Assembly: GCF_001638985.1 (NCBI RefSeq) | Contig: NW_017265144.1 | Location: 1 to 64,000 of the forward strand | Length of the DNA stretch: 64,000 nucleotides | DNA from: Phycomyces blakesleeanus NRRL 1555(-) | Lineage: Eukaryota > Mucoromycota > Mucoromycetes > Mucorales > Phycomycetaceae | Reading direction: 5' to 3' | In this document: positions 21,084 through 32,691 of the stretch, in pieces | How positions within the stretch are numbered: the stretch's first letter is position 1 | How the letters are laid out: every line of letters begins with the position of its first letter | The notes under the pieces: generated by a model | The model's input: only the letters and a program-made list of their open reading frames with translations | Database searches by the model: none | What the model was told of the DNA's origin: nothing | Program-made: the position numbers and the translations under genes

Positions 21084-22767
21084 TCAAAGGTCGCGTATAT
21101 GCTCAACATGTCCACATTCCTTTTGATGCTCCCCACGGTACTTGATAACATAGTAACCATCTTCCTTGGCTGCTACCGTCTTATTTACTGAACAACCCTA
21201 AATTATTATTATTATTAATATCATGAAAATATTCTACAAATATATATGTATATATTACCTTTGAACTATTTGAACACTTGTAATATATACTCCGGCAACC
21301 ATTCTTCTTGTGAGTTGTATTGCCATTATTTTTCCAGAAATAATTATCATTGTATGGGAATTCGCGAGTTTCGACAATCTTTGTGACAGCTTGCATTTCT
21401 CGTTTCCGACGCGAAGAGTGTCGATCAAAGTTTGGTTGGAGGAGTATATCTTTAGTCAGCATTTTTATTGGCGGGTCTGTTTCATATTGCTGGTGGTAGT
21501 TCTGGTTCTGGTTCTGGGTTTGACTTTGGTTGTAGTTGTAGCTGTAGCTTTGGCCGTTGCTATGACTACGACTGTGGCTGTGGCTATGGTTGCGACTGTG
21601 AGTGTGGCTGATTATGTTGTTATTGCTGCTGCTACTGCTGCGGTGGTGGTGACGATTTTCGGGCTGTGGGTTGAAAGGAGAAAATGCACTATATATGAAA
21701 AAAAGAAAGTAAATAAATAAAATAAATTGAAGATAGTGTTGTTGTTGTTGTTTTGCTTATACTCTAGTTTACCTTTGTATAGGAGGAGGTGGAGGAGGTG
21801 GAGAGGTGTGTTGGGTGTGAGAAATGTGAGGAGTGTGATGGGTGTGAGGTGGAGAGGACGCAGTGGACAAGTTTGGAGATGCGGTAGAATCTGATTTGCC
21901 ATTTACAATAAATAAGGACCCCATGGCTACCATGGCCTCGGCAGCAGAGTCTCTGCGTTCTTCTTGTGCAATCAACTCTACAGACGGGGCTCTGAACACA
22001 GAACGGTGGTTAGATGCCGATGGTCTCCTTGAGTGTTGTAGAGAATAAGGTGTATTGCGGTTCTGGAGAGAAGCAGAGTCACTACTAGACGACGATTTTC
22101 TTCGACGGATAGGGCCTATGAATGTGGGAGTAGATGTAGGAGTAGATGCGGATGTAGAAGTAGATATTGACGTAGACGTAGATGTGAATATGTAATTGGT
22201 TGTGATCTCTTGGCCATTGGTAGTCGTAGTCATAGTAGCAGCAGCATTATTATGGTTATGGTTATGCTTTTGATTGTGATTTTGATTGTGATTGTGATTG
22301 TGGTTGTAATTATGGTTTTGATTATTATTAGATGAGGGCCCACAATTGGTGCCCACATTATTACCCCCACCGCCACTTGTACTGGTGCAACTGGTGGTGC
22401 TGTCGGAGCGGTCTAACAACGGACCATCGGCAGCCGTTGTTGATCGAAACTCATGTCGGCACTTTTGGAGGTAAAGGTCGAGTTCTTTTGCCCGTAGTTT
22501 TGCTTCTTCGGTGCGACGCTTGTCTTCTTCAAGCTTCCCGTTGAGAATGAGCTTGAGTAATTCTGGCTGAGACTGGTATTTAGAGACGACTTCTTGGAGA
22601 TCATAAAAAGATGGTCGGTTGGATATCTGGTGAGTTAGTTTTTGTTGTTTTTGAGGATTTAAAAGGTTGGCGAGAGTATTTGAGGACGGCAAGACGTATG
22701 ATGTAGGTTGTGAGCAAGAAGACGAATGTTTGTAGAAGCTTTGTTGATAAGCAGTCGAATCTTTCAT
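21084..22767 (-). CDS. WRKY-like (WRKY-GCM1 superfamily) transcription factor
   Basis: A three-exon minus-strand gene: exons 22767-21773, 21688-21259 and 21197-21084, introns of 84 and 61 bp, giving 512 aa. The C-terminus (about 440-505) has the layout of a WRKY zinc domain: NDNYFWKNNG in place of DGYRWRKYGQ, then RSIYYKC, GCSVNKTV and YVIKYRGEH. Likely zinc ligands are C470, C477, H499 and C503 (spacing 6, 21 and 3, so not the plant C-X4-5-C-X22-23-H-X-H form). An intron falls between the two Cys ligands, and the domain only appears when it is removed. A basic SRRKRE lies just before the domain. The long N-terminus is low-complexity (Ser, Thr, Asn, His, Gln) with a charged, possibly helical segment around 65-115. 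I use 22767 as start because the in-frame ATG at 22854 lies in a short tandem repeat. It is probably a nuclear DNA-binding regulator; its targets are unknown. Confidence 0.8.
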
Positions 22768-22769
22768 GA

Positions 22770-22830
22770 TATGTAGATATGTAGATATGTAGATATGAAG
22801 GTATGAAGGTATGAAAGTATGTATATATGT
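22770..22830. repeat. ATGTAGAT/ATGAAGGT tandem repeat in 5' region
   Basis: Tandem copies of a 10-bp unit lie just upstream of the WRKY-like start. In the minus frame they encode a Tyr/His/Ile string, which is why the earlier ATG at 22854 is not preferred. Confidence 0.6.
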
Positions 22831-23084
22831 TGGTTTTAATGGAGTATTTAACAAAAGGTGATGAATAAAGGTAAAGAAGCTTATATGTATTTATATGTAT
22901 TTATATATTTGTATAAGTGTGTGTGTGTGTAAATTTATACAAAAGCAAAGTTTCTGGACAAGACTGGAAAATAGTTTAAATGTAAGTTTTTTATTTATTT
23001 ATTTATTTATTTATTTATCGATCTATATATATATATATATACTGATTTTTTCATTCTAAAAAAAAAAACAAAGAAAAAAAAGAA

Positions 23085-23210
23085 ATGTCAAAAAGCCAAC
23101 TGGTTCCTCTTTTTGTCGTACCTCCGCCTATACCGTTCAGTCCAATAGACGGGATTTTCATGTGCGTAGGAAGCATGGTCGACACCATCTTATCCCCTCT
23201 GTACAACTAA
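23085..23210 (+). other. short GC-richer open segment, possible 41-codon ORF or exon
   Basis: A plus-strand ORF of 41 codons (MSKSQLVPLFVVPPPIPFSP at its start) ends at TAA 23208-23210. It is noticeably less AT-rich than its flanks. The minus strand is open too and reads ...GIGGGTTKRGTSWLFD. Either strand could hold a short exon; on the minus strand it could belong to the 5' end of the WRKY-like gene. No family was recognised. Confidence 0.25.
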
Positions 23211-24540
23211 TACAAATGAGCACACACACACACAGATTCACTCACTCATAGACACACACTCATGTATACAACATGATGCTATTTTATTTTATGTATTTGA
23301 TAGGTTGGTTTCTTTATTAGCGATTATCTATTTTATAAACTTAAAATATGTAAAATATATGGATATATAAAAAGTGGTCCAAACTAATTTGATTCAAGCA
23401 AACAAAGTTTTATGTATGTAAAATTTTTATATATATGTATCTTTATCCATAGAAGTAAAAACCCACACACATAAATATATACCCTATACTCGAACCCTTT
23501 GTCATTCTCACATGGCTGAGTTCTGGTACTCAAAGACCGACATTTCCGAGGGGAAGGAAGGAAGGAAGGAAAGGTCGAACCCCCTTTCCCACCCTTTGCC
23601 GCCAAGTCCCGTTTACCCCACATCTATCAAAAAAAATGTTTTTATATATTTATGTTTATATACACAAGACTGTATTGAAAAACTGAATACAAGAATAAAT
23701 AAAGAAATATATATATATATAAGAGAGAGAGAGAAAGAGAAACAGAGATAGATACAGAGAAATAAAGAAATATAAAGGATAAGATATAACTATTCTTTGT
23801 CTATTAGCTTTAATACCGCACCTTATACAGCTACCACTTTTACCGCTTCTCTAATATCTACTACTTCTCCTATCTCTACTAATTTTACTACTACTTCTTG
23901 TAGCCTATAACACAAACCCCATTCACACATTCACTATCTCCTTGAACTCGGAGGTAATGATTATCTGGGCTATAAAGTAAATATACCATTGAAAAGAATA
24001 CATGTAATTCATACATGTAATTCATATTCAATTTATACTCTCTTTTTTTCCCTCACTCTTTTCTCTTCTTCTATTTTACTTCCATTATTTTTATTAAGCG
24101 AATGGACGGATTTCATTATACTTTTGCATAAAATATTATCCGTTCAAAAATTACAAGTAGAAACCTCGCCAATCAATAAGCCTTTTAGACGAATTGAGAC
24201 CATTCACAACGGCAACAACATGCATATCAGTAACGCAGAACATATTATCTTATCAACCAACTCAGCCATTGTTAATGCCAACCATAGAAGAATAAGCAAA
24301 GAAGGGAAAAAAAAAGAGAGAAAGTCTTTGTGTCACACCAGACCCAGCAAATCGAATCAACTCAGACTACTCATTACCTGTACAAAGCACACATCTACAC
24401 ATCTTCACACACCCACATGTACATATATATATATGTATCTGATAGATCTCATTAGAGTAAATCAAGAATCTTTATAGTATTTGATATCAAGATACTCTTG
24501 TATTGACTTTACCAGTCTATCTTATATTTCTTGTATGACA
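23211..24540. other. intergenic, simple-sequence rich
   Basis: A small GC-richer patch at 23480-23625 is open on both strands but matches no family and does not fold as a tRNA. A 162-codon plus ORF (23989-24477) has unselected-looking composition. (CA)n and (GA)n runs are present. Confidence 0.4.
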
Positions 24541-24559
24541 GATCATTATATTCTTGAAA

Positions 24560-24900
24560 TTTCACAAATGTTTGGATAATACATACCTACAAAAAAATGA
24601 GGTGGTGGGTAAGAAGGAGGAGGAGGACGAAGAAAAAGAATATCAAGTAATTTTTTTTCTCTTGTCCGGAACCAATCTTTCCATGACTCAGACTTTGTCC
24701 AGGCCCATGCCGATGCCCATGCCCAAGCCCATGTCCAGGTTTCTAGTTTACTATTATAATAATTATTGTAACTACCTTGGTTGTGTAGCGCGATTCCCAA
24801 TGGCTGGCCTGAAAAGAAAATAAAAGAAAAAAAATTGTTGGTGCTGACAATTGATGAATACATATGTCACTTGACAGCATCCCCACGAAATGCCCAAGCA
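24560..24900 (-). other. unresolved exon-like segments, minus strand
   Basis: Around 24690-24735 the minus strand has a repeat that encodes, depending on frame, Gly/His (PGHGLGHGHRHGPG), Gly/Met or Trp/Ala strings. It is preceded by a short segment flanked by AG and GT (about 24768-24803, reading ASHWESRYTTK) and, further up, MLGHFVGML near 24893. Splice-like borders suggest a real small multi-exon gene, but several phase combinations are possible, so I do not call a product. Confidence 0.25.
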
Positions 24901-25503
24901 TGTCAGCCAACCAAATAGAAAAAAGGTTCGGCCTCCGTGTGAACAGAATAAATAGAATTGTGTGGCAGAATGAAGAACAGGCGATCTGGGGAAATTTATT
25001 TTATTTTATTTTATTTTATTTTTTATGTATATAAAAGAAAAGAAACGAGGTGACACTCGGAAATAGTAATCTAAAATAATCAAAGTAACTAAGCAACAAG
25101 GCACACACTATCATACACACACACACACAAATAAAGTAAAGGTAACTAGGCAACTAGGTAACTAGGCAACTAGATATAAAGTACTCGTCGCTAATCTCGG
25201 TTCAATCTTTATACAATCTGTTGACATGGCAATTGAAGATCTTCATGATATATTTTTTTTCTCTTTTTTGTTTGTTGGTGTAGATTTATAGATTTGTGAA
25301 TTGCCATTTATAGAAAGTGTCTTGACTGTTTTGTGACCAGGGTCTATCAGAGCTCCCCTCCTTCCGTCTCTATCTTTTCTTACTCCTTGTCTTCCTCCCC
25401 TTATTCTTAATATTATTGTTATTTTGTCTGTTTCTGTTTGTACAAGATGTGTTACTTAACATAACAATATATTTCAGACATTTTAAACCAAAAGCTTATC
25501 TAC

Positions 25504-25535
<32 letters not shown>

Positions 25536-26075
25536 GATTTATTTTATTTTATTTACTGATTGATTGATTGATTTGTATCCGAGAATTAAATGAATAAAAA
25601 AAAACTTTCCAAAATTATCAAGGTACCTTTCTTTGGTATTTTGGAAAAGAATGAAATAAATAAAATAAAATAAAATAAAATAAAGGGGGAGGAAAAGTAA
25701 AACTATAATTTATTTATTTATTTTTCATCAGAAATTCCTCACACACTTCTTTTGTTCATGATCTTAAAGAAATCTATGTCGTTCCTTTTTGGTTTATCAG
25801 CCGATACTTTGCATCAATATCCACACACACACACACACATACACACTTATATATATGCACACAAAAGCATTTTAAAAATGTTGCTCATCATAGAATAAAC
25901 TTGCTGTAATATTCACTTTTGTACAACAAAAAAGAAGTCTTTATTATTATTATTACGATGATTTTAACACACTTTTAATAAGAGTATTTAGGACTTAATC
26001 ATAAACAGCCAAGAAAAAATTAACAAAAAATTAGGTTTCCATCACACCACAAAATAAACTAAAGACGACTTTACT
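24900..26075. other. intergenic, microsatellite rich
   Basis: It includes (TTTTA)n at 24990-25020, (TATC)n at 25504-25536, (TGAT)n near 25557, (AATAA)n near 25655-25685 and (CA)n near 25822-25845. No gene could be supported. Confidence 0.55.
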
Positions 26076-26129
26076 TCAGCCTGTCTTGTAAGGTGCTTTA
26101 TATAGATATTGTACCGTACCGGAATCATC

Positions 26130-26169
<40 letters not shown>

Positions 26170-26437
26170 TTATTTTGACAAAGAAAGAAAGACGTGGTAA
26201 CATGAGGGATATAAGATACATACCTATACACACATATACTGTTAAGATTATATACGTCTATATACATGTATAGATTTCTATATGGTTTGTAGTCCGCCAT
26301 CGTTTCTTTCATTTCTTTCATTTCTTCTTTTGATTGTCTCTAACCGGCCTTCGTCTTTATTTGTAAGAAGTTTTTGCCTGCATACGCCAGACACATGAGT
26401 ACCACAACCTGGTTCTCAAATATCTTGACATCATAGT
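26076..26437 (-). CDS. possible small two-exon (or more) gene, 5' end unknown
   Basis: Two minus-strand segments read like conserved protein and join in phase. 26435-26345 reads DVKIFENQVVVLMCLAYAGK and continues to KTKA; 26128-26076 reads DSGTVQYLYKAPYKTG then stop. The donor GTTAGA and the acceptor after (TTA)n/AATAG give an in-frame junction creating an Asp codon, with an intron of 216 bp. The hydrophobic VVVLMCLAYA could be a membrane segment. The start exon was not found and no family was recognised, so the call is tentative. Confidence 0.3.
26130..26169. repeat. (ATT)n microsatellite
   Basis: About thirteen uninterrupted copies of the triplet. It lies inside the proposed intron of the small minus-strand gene. 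Confidence 0.95.
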
Positions 26438-26439
26438 CT

Positions 26440-28370
26440 TTATTATTATTATTATTCTATTAGAGCTCTGAATACTAGCTCTTTATCAAGTAAACACAAA
26501 TAAATAAATAAAAAGGGGGAAAGGAGAGGGAGAGGGGAAGAAGGGGAAACGTGGTACTTAGGGCACAGTAATAATAGATGGTACAAGGTACAAACAAACG
26601 CATGTATTTATATACTATATGATATAATATGTATGTACGCACACACACACATATTTACAGTAGAATACAGTACATTTCAGTACAATATAATACAAGGTAT
26701 CAATCTATCTACGTATATGTATATATGACTAAACCAAAAAAAGATTATCAAGATGATTAAAATATATACAAATGTATATATCAAGAAACTCATAGAGATT
26801 GTATTTGATTTTGATTGGATTGGATAGGATTGAATTGAATTGAGTTTAAGAATTTAGGTACCTAGCTAGTCTTTATTTACTAAATCCATCAGTACACAAT
26901 ACACGGTACACAATACACAGTACACAGTACACAGTACACAGCAGATAACAGAATAGGACGGTATTTACTATATATATATATATATACATGATATTAATTC
27001 TATTATACAGTAAATAGTTTTTATTGAATTTTTGTTTAGTCATAAATACTTCTTTAGACAACTATTTCAATCATTTATGGCTAAAAATTTTGCACTTTTT
27101 TTTTCTTTACTCTATTTATTTTTTCATTTGGTTTTTAGCTTTGCCTTGGAAACAAATGAAAGGCTTTCTCCAAAAATAGCATTCATTTGTTATTATAATT
27201 ACTAGTATCTTCATTATTCAAATAATCTTATTTTTCTCACCATTACTATCGTATTTATCACTGACTTTACTTTACTTTGTATTAAATAAACTTGTTGAAG
27301 TTCCTCCTCTTATTTTTTTTTGGTGTAATTTAAATGATTATTAAAAAAGAATAAATATCTATGTAATAATCATTGCTCTCTTTTTTAGATAATTATATAC
27401 AAATATCACATACAAGCACACAAAATAATACACAATACAGCTGAAATCTGGTATCCACAAGAAAATTCAAAATAAACTTTTCTTTTTCTCATTCTTATAA
27501 TTAAGGAACTAGAGAGGGTAGTCAAGTTGTGATAATGACGGCTAAAAATAATTATTTGTAAAACTCAATCAAAAATAAATAAAACTCAGACACAATTATG
27601 AGGATTTATAAGTTGAAATCATTAATACTAAAAAATGTAAAGGAAATAGACATTAATAAACATGACTTTTCGAGGCTTATTCTATTAAGTAAGTGCAAAG
27701 AAGCGACTCTTGGCTATCATATATGTTGTTTTAAAGGGGAAGAAAAAAGCTAAATTTCTAGTAGACATTTAGCGAGAATTTGAAGCCAAAAATCAGGGAT
27801 TCACTAACTTTTGACGTCAAATGCTCACTAAATGGCTTCCACCATGAAATTTGCAAAAAACATATTGGAATTTAATTCGCCGCGTAAAATACAAATTTGC
27901 AAACGCTTGCAATTCAGGTTCGAAGACATCCTCTCTAAGAAAGAAATAATAAATAATCATAAATACACTATCTCAACCGTCTGCTATATAGAGAATCATA
28001 AGGAGTTGTTGTAATTAGAGTGTGACGCAATATAGCTGGATATTTTATTGTTTATTGGCCTTCTTACGCATATCATGTCTTTCTCTTTCTTTCCCCTAAT
28101 TATATTCCCATAGTTTGACAGCACCAACTAGCAAGTAATCTACATCCACTTTTTTTTTGCAAAGCACAAAAGAAAGTTGTATACAAATATTCTGGATTCT
28201 GGCTGGTATTAATTATTATAATAAGAATGGATCCTTAGGGACCAGATAGAGTTATTCCATGCTAGTAGAAAGCTCACGATTTGTGGTTCGGTAGAATCAA
28301 AATGTCGCACCTCTAAAATTAGCGTCAAGGCTGTCCACGCTGTCCTGCCAGGCTGTCCGTAAGGTTACCC
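26440..28370. other. intergenic
   Basis: It contains TA, CA and CAGTA-type repeats (for example ACACAGT repeats near 26890-26945). A 60-codon plus stretch at 27832-28014 is open but unrecognised. No gene is supported. Confidence 0.5.
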
Positions 28371-28394
28371 TAAAAGAATAAGAATGAGTAAAAT

Positions 28395-29130
28395 GGATAG
28401 CGTACACTCTCCTCATGGTAAGCTATTTTTTGAAAAAGACTTGAGATTTTGAAAAGTACTCAAAAACATAGATAGCTATCTCCAATTGCACCATATGTTT
28501 CAAGACCACAACATCTCCATAAAATCTGGTGAAGCCGTCTCGGATGCTACTTCGCGTGCTATTGCTGCTAATAATTGCCTCACCTCTGATTTCAGTCTCA
28601 GAATAGATCTACTGGTTCATAATCCTTGCTACAATATTCACAATGAGCACTGCTGTATTAAATTTAAGAGACAAGACGCTAGGACGGGACTCTTAACATC
28701 TCAACAATCAAAATCTATTCGTATCAATGGCGCCATCCTGAATGATTTAATAGTCAAGACAAACGCAGATGATATATACTTAGCTTATATAGATTTTTGG
28801 GGTAGTGATGGGTATATCGCTGGCATGAAGCTATTTGAGAATGTATACCTTGTTGATCAAATCAGCTCTATCCATATGTCTGTCTACCTCATCGAGATCG
28901 AATATTTTTGCGCCACTATTAAATACTTGCATCAATTGCGTCAACACATATTACATTAAATTCAAAAGCTAGCCCTCTGTGTCTTCAAAGAGAAGCGTAA
29001 GTACGAGACAGTTGACATCAGCCGCCTATCCACTCCTATATGCCTCAGCCCTGAAAGAGTACCCGAAATGGAGCCATTAAATATGTATTACTCTCCTAGT
29101 AAAAACAAAACAAAAACCAAAGGAAATTAA
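28395..29130 (+). pseudogene. broken gene of a Mucorales-type repeated family
   Basis: The main open part (about 28453-28959) contains SGEAVSDATSRAIAANN, then LRIDLLVHN, a CCIKFKR segment, and QQSKSIRINGAILNDL. I know this pattern (GE..S..S....N / K.DL / Q.K.LR.N..ILN) from a large uncharacterised protein family repeated in Mucorales genomes. An in-frame TAA at 28957 interrupts it, and the same frame then continues with KLALCVFKEKRKYETVDISR to TAA 29128. Upstream, 28413-28450 reads HGKLFFEKDLRF then TGA, so the 5' part is also broken. The order of an Asp followed by an x-K motif recalls PD-(D/E)XK nucleases, but that is only a guess. It is probably non-functional. Confidence 0.5.
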
Positions 29131-29731
29131 TAGTCAATGATTCTGTCCCATGTGCTGTACCAACCCTTTTACCTTTATCTAATACCATAACCATTCATAT
29201 GCATTCATTATTACAAATAAACACGGTGCTAAACCCCTTTCATGCTTAATACAATAAATAATAATTAAAATGTCGAAAATCAGCCTTGTTTGAAATTAGA
29301 AACGATAATCTACACTTCCTTCTTGAGCTATGATATTAAAGTATATCTACGTATATTTGTAGAGTAATTGGAGCAAATATATTAAACGATTTTTGTTAGC
29401 ACCGATGTCCCTCATCAATGTTATTTCTAAATTTTATGTTTAAACCCTTCGCCTTTTTTTTTAAGAAAAAACTTGGACTGTGCAATAAAATATATCAAAT
29501 TCTTATTGTATATTATCATTATATTCTAAACACTGTCAAGAATTTGCAGAACTTCATTCAGCATTCTATCAACTGTTTCCCTAAGTGCTTAAATAAAGAA
29601 CATTTATAATTGATTTGACCAAAAATCGGTCACCTTATTTTGTAAAAAAAAAGGTTAATTTTTTCTCGAAAAGCTGGTCAAATTAACTTTAAACAAGCAT
29701 CCTATCTAAAAGCAGAGTATCTACAAAATCC

Positions 29732-30950
29732 TTATAAATCGATGATTATCACCTTTCTAAGAGCATCATAAATCCTATTTGACAGCGCTTCTTCATCCAA
29801 AAGAGCCACTCTTTTAAGCTTGCTTTTCACTACAGGCCAAAATTCTTCAATAGGATTAAGCTCCAGAGAGTAAAGTCGGAGATAGGCACACCTATACCCT
29901 CTACCTTCAATATACAATTGAATGTCTTTTGATTTTGTGGACAAGGCGTTGTCTATGATCAAATAATGGCCCTTAAACTCCTTGTGTTTGTCCATCGCAT
30001 CTAAGGTACCAGTAAGAAAATAGAAGTAATACCCAGTGACAGTTCCTCCCTTAGCTGTTTGGGTTTGAACAAGACCACTTGCACCTTTTCTTTTTTCTTA
30101 GGGTGCTATAACTTTTGGAAGTTTTGGCTTAATGTTTGAAGTGCCGAAGACAGATATGGCTCCAATTTTTTTTTGGGGACAGTTACAACAACCCGTCTTC
30201 CTTTACCTGATCATGCATAGTTGCGCTTCATATTGATATGAAATGCCACCTCGTCAACGAAAACGCTATTACTTACAACACATATCGGTCTCTTGTCCTT
30301 GTTTAACCCAATTGTATCTGTATTCAATCTTCGCAGGACTATTCCGCTCTACAAAATGGAAAGGACCCTTCTAAGAAAAAAGTGGCATTTGTCAGTGAGG
30401 AACTCGTGCAAAGCAGATTTCTCAATCTCAAGATCCATAAACTGAGTATTCAGTTGCTCCGTCATTTCCTCCAAAACTATACCCGGCTTCTCATGCACCA
30501 TGCCATTCAAGAACTCTTTATACTCATTATACAGCTTAGACAGACTTCCAACCGAGCTTACCTTCTTTCTGTGAGGTAGATCCTCGTCTTTTTCCAAACT
30601 CTCCATACACTTTTTGTACTAGTTTTGGCCAGTGCTAGCTAGAACTTTGACCATTCTACAGGCTGCACGGGTGCTCAACTGCTTTATTTTCACTCTTATA
30701 TGATCAATATCTGTTTTTTTTAAAGAAAAATATATTTCTATTGTGAACTTTGATCCTCTTTTTCTGAGCTAAAAGTTTTATTTTTCTTGATTGGCTTTTA
30801 TGGGGGCTTCAAATCAGTATATTCCCCAAAGCCGTTTATATTAGCCAAGGGATACTGTTCTTTGTCTACTTCTATAGAAAGAACAGCAATTGATGTACTC
30901 TGCTCATCGTAGAGATTTCCGCTTCCATCTTCAAAAATAAATCGATTCAT
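29732..30950 (-). pseudogene. Tc1-like (DD34E) transposase, inactivated
   Basis: Read on the minus strand from the ATG at 30950. The N-terminal region (MNRFIFEDGSGNLYDE) is followed by a helix-turn-helix part, with a stop near 30620. The first catalytic Asp is in FVDEVAFHI (near 30255), the second in LIIDNA (near 29960) and the Glu in ELNPIEEFW. The second Asp and the Glu are separated by 34 residues, so the full DD34E triad is still visible. Inactivation is by frame changes and stops; one TGA sits after MKRNYA where relatives have Trp. A short A-run frameshift separates the central part. Terminal repeats were not identified with confidence. Confidence 0.75.
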
Positions 30951-30999
30951 AGAACAAAGCAACAAAAAAAAAGTACATCAATGATTTCCGGAAATAGTC

Positions 31000-32340
31000 T
31001 ATATACCTTAAAAACAACATATACTAATTAGTGAAATTATATTACTCAGTATAGTTGATATTTAGCTTTACAGATATTACCTATGCTTAATAATTTAATA
31101 ATTTAATAATTTAATAATTCCAGGCCCTTTCAATTGATAAAGAGTCGTGTTTCAATAGACCAGCTGGTCTAATAGTAATTTAATTAAATGTTACCAAAGA
31201 ACGTCTAGGCATAGAGCTAAAATAACCAAGATATAGAACAGATATATATATATATAATTGTGCCCTTGAAACAATGGATAAATTAGGGTCTTGATAATAT
31301 AATATTTTGTATATAAGTATTCGATCCCACTTGAGATCCACACATACTTTATAAAGTGATTTTTGCCATTTAATGACATGGGAATATTAATATATACACA
31401 TATAGGTATAGACATACTGGATATACATACAGATCTGTACATGATATTATACATTATCAAGTTATAGACCCTATATATGTATTACATATAGCTTACATCA
31501 TTTTCCAGCCTTTTGAATGCCTGGGAATAACGGTTGTCACTATTTAAATATCAAGAGAATATATATATTTAAACAAAAATATAAAATAAGTAATTTCCAT
31601 GGCTTCCAGATAATCCCGGTTTCACCGCTACGGTAATATTGGAAATATTGACAAATACATAAATTTATATATACAACTACATAAAAAGGTAATTCTGTGG
31701 TTCAAAAGGTTCGGGTGGTTTATACTTATTTTGTTGTTGTTGTTAACTTGAAACACTGGTCCTGTCTGTGAAGCGACATATATACTCATATACATATATT
31801 TTCTTCTGACCCTTGGTAAAGAAGATTAGGCTTAGCTTTTTAGGCTTTATATATTTTTTTTTTTACTCTTCACCAGAAACAACACCCTCAAAAAAAATTT
31901 AAAAAAAGGTTGAGCTAGAAAACACACATAACTTATCACTGTAGAACCCACAATTGGCTTCTAATTCCAATTCTCCTTCGTTATTTTTTCCCATTTCTCC
32001 CCGTCTGCTGAACAAACTATAAAATAATCACACACCCAAAACGCAGCAAGAGGGAAAGAGGAAGGGAAAGTAGGGGGAGTGTAGGGGAGTTTATAGTATT
32101 TTTGGATGAAATTGAGACGATTTGGATTTTTTTTTCGGAAGAATGAACTTTATTTTTAGACAAGCTTATTTTTTTTTGTAAACAATTAGAGTTTTTCTTT
32201 CGAGACAATAGAGACGTTGGACACATCATATATTTTTTTTGTAGGGAGACTTTTACTCAAATAATTGGTGAGCCTCTATTGCCATAAAGCAGAAGAGGAC
32301 GCCACGACTTGTTTGTGTATTTTATTTGTTTTATAGTGTT
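31000..32340. other. intergenic
   Basis: (TTTAATAA)n near 31087-31118, a small palindrome AGACCAGCTGGTCT near 31158, and TA runs. No gene is seen. Confidence 0.5.
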
Positions 32341-32364
32341 TTTGAGAGTTTTCTATTTTATAAA

Positions 32365-32691
32365 ATGAAAAAATGGTACGAACCCAAGAAAGCACATCCC
32401 GTAGCCATCTCTTCGCAAAGAGATGGGCCAGATCTGAAGGCTTCTTTGTTCGACCGAGGAGAGAGTGACCTAAAGTCAAACAAAGAACGACAGAGAAACA
32501 GTTGGGAAGACATGCTGGTTGACAGCAGAAACAGAGAGGGAGAAGCAAGAGCAAAAAGTGACCAAGAGGGAGAGGAGGAAGCAGAAGTTCTGACCGAAAC
32601 CTGGAGGGAAAGACTGGGGGCTCATTGTCATGCCACGTGCTATGATAATAAGCTTCACGATGGGGATATCAGCATAATCTCATTACCATAG
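32365..32691 (+). CDS. hypothetical charged ORF (doubtful)
   Basis: A 108-codon ORF in GC-richer sequence, rich in Glu, Arg, Lys and Asp (MKKWYEPKKAHPVAIS at the start; DQEGEEEAEVL later), hydrophilic throughout. An overlapping minus-strand ORF (32276-32554) is also open. It lies next to the DIRS-type relic and may be part of the element or its flank rather than a host gene. No family was recognised. Confidence 0.25.
   Translation: MKKWYEPKKAHPVAISSQRDGPDLKASLFDRGESDLKSNKERQRNSWEDMLVDSRNREGEARAKSDQEGEEEAEVLTETWRERLGAHCHATCYDNKLHDGDISIISLP

Noticed and set aside
21310..21902. ORFs on the plus strand and a second minus frame over the WRKY-like gene
   Set aside because: They are shadows of the exon-2 and intron-1 region; their Val/Ala-rich and Ile/Thr-rich strings come from Ser/His/Asn codon repeats read in other frames.
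22768..22854. Upstream ATG of the WRKY-like gene at 22854
   Set aside because: The extra 29 residues would be encoded by a 10-bp tandem repeat (Tyr/His/Ile string); the next ATG at 22767 is more plausible.
23470..23560. tRNA-like words (GGGTTCGAG, GGGTTCGAC on the minus strand)
   Set aside because: No A-box at the right distance and no acceptor or anticodon stems can be formed.
23989..24477. 162-codon plus ORF
   Set aside because: Its composition looks like translated AT-rich DNA with CA and TA repeats at the end, without splice partners or a domain.
25228..25300. Possible first exon starting MAIEDLHD
   Set aside because: It runs into poly-T after eight codons, and no downstream exon in phase could be found.
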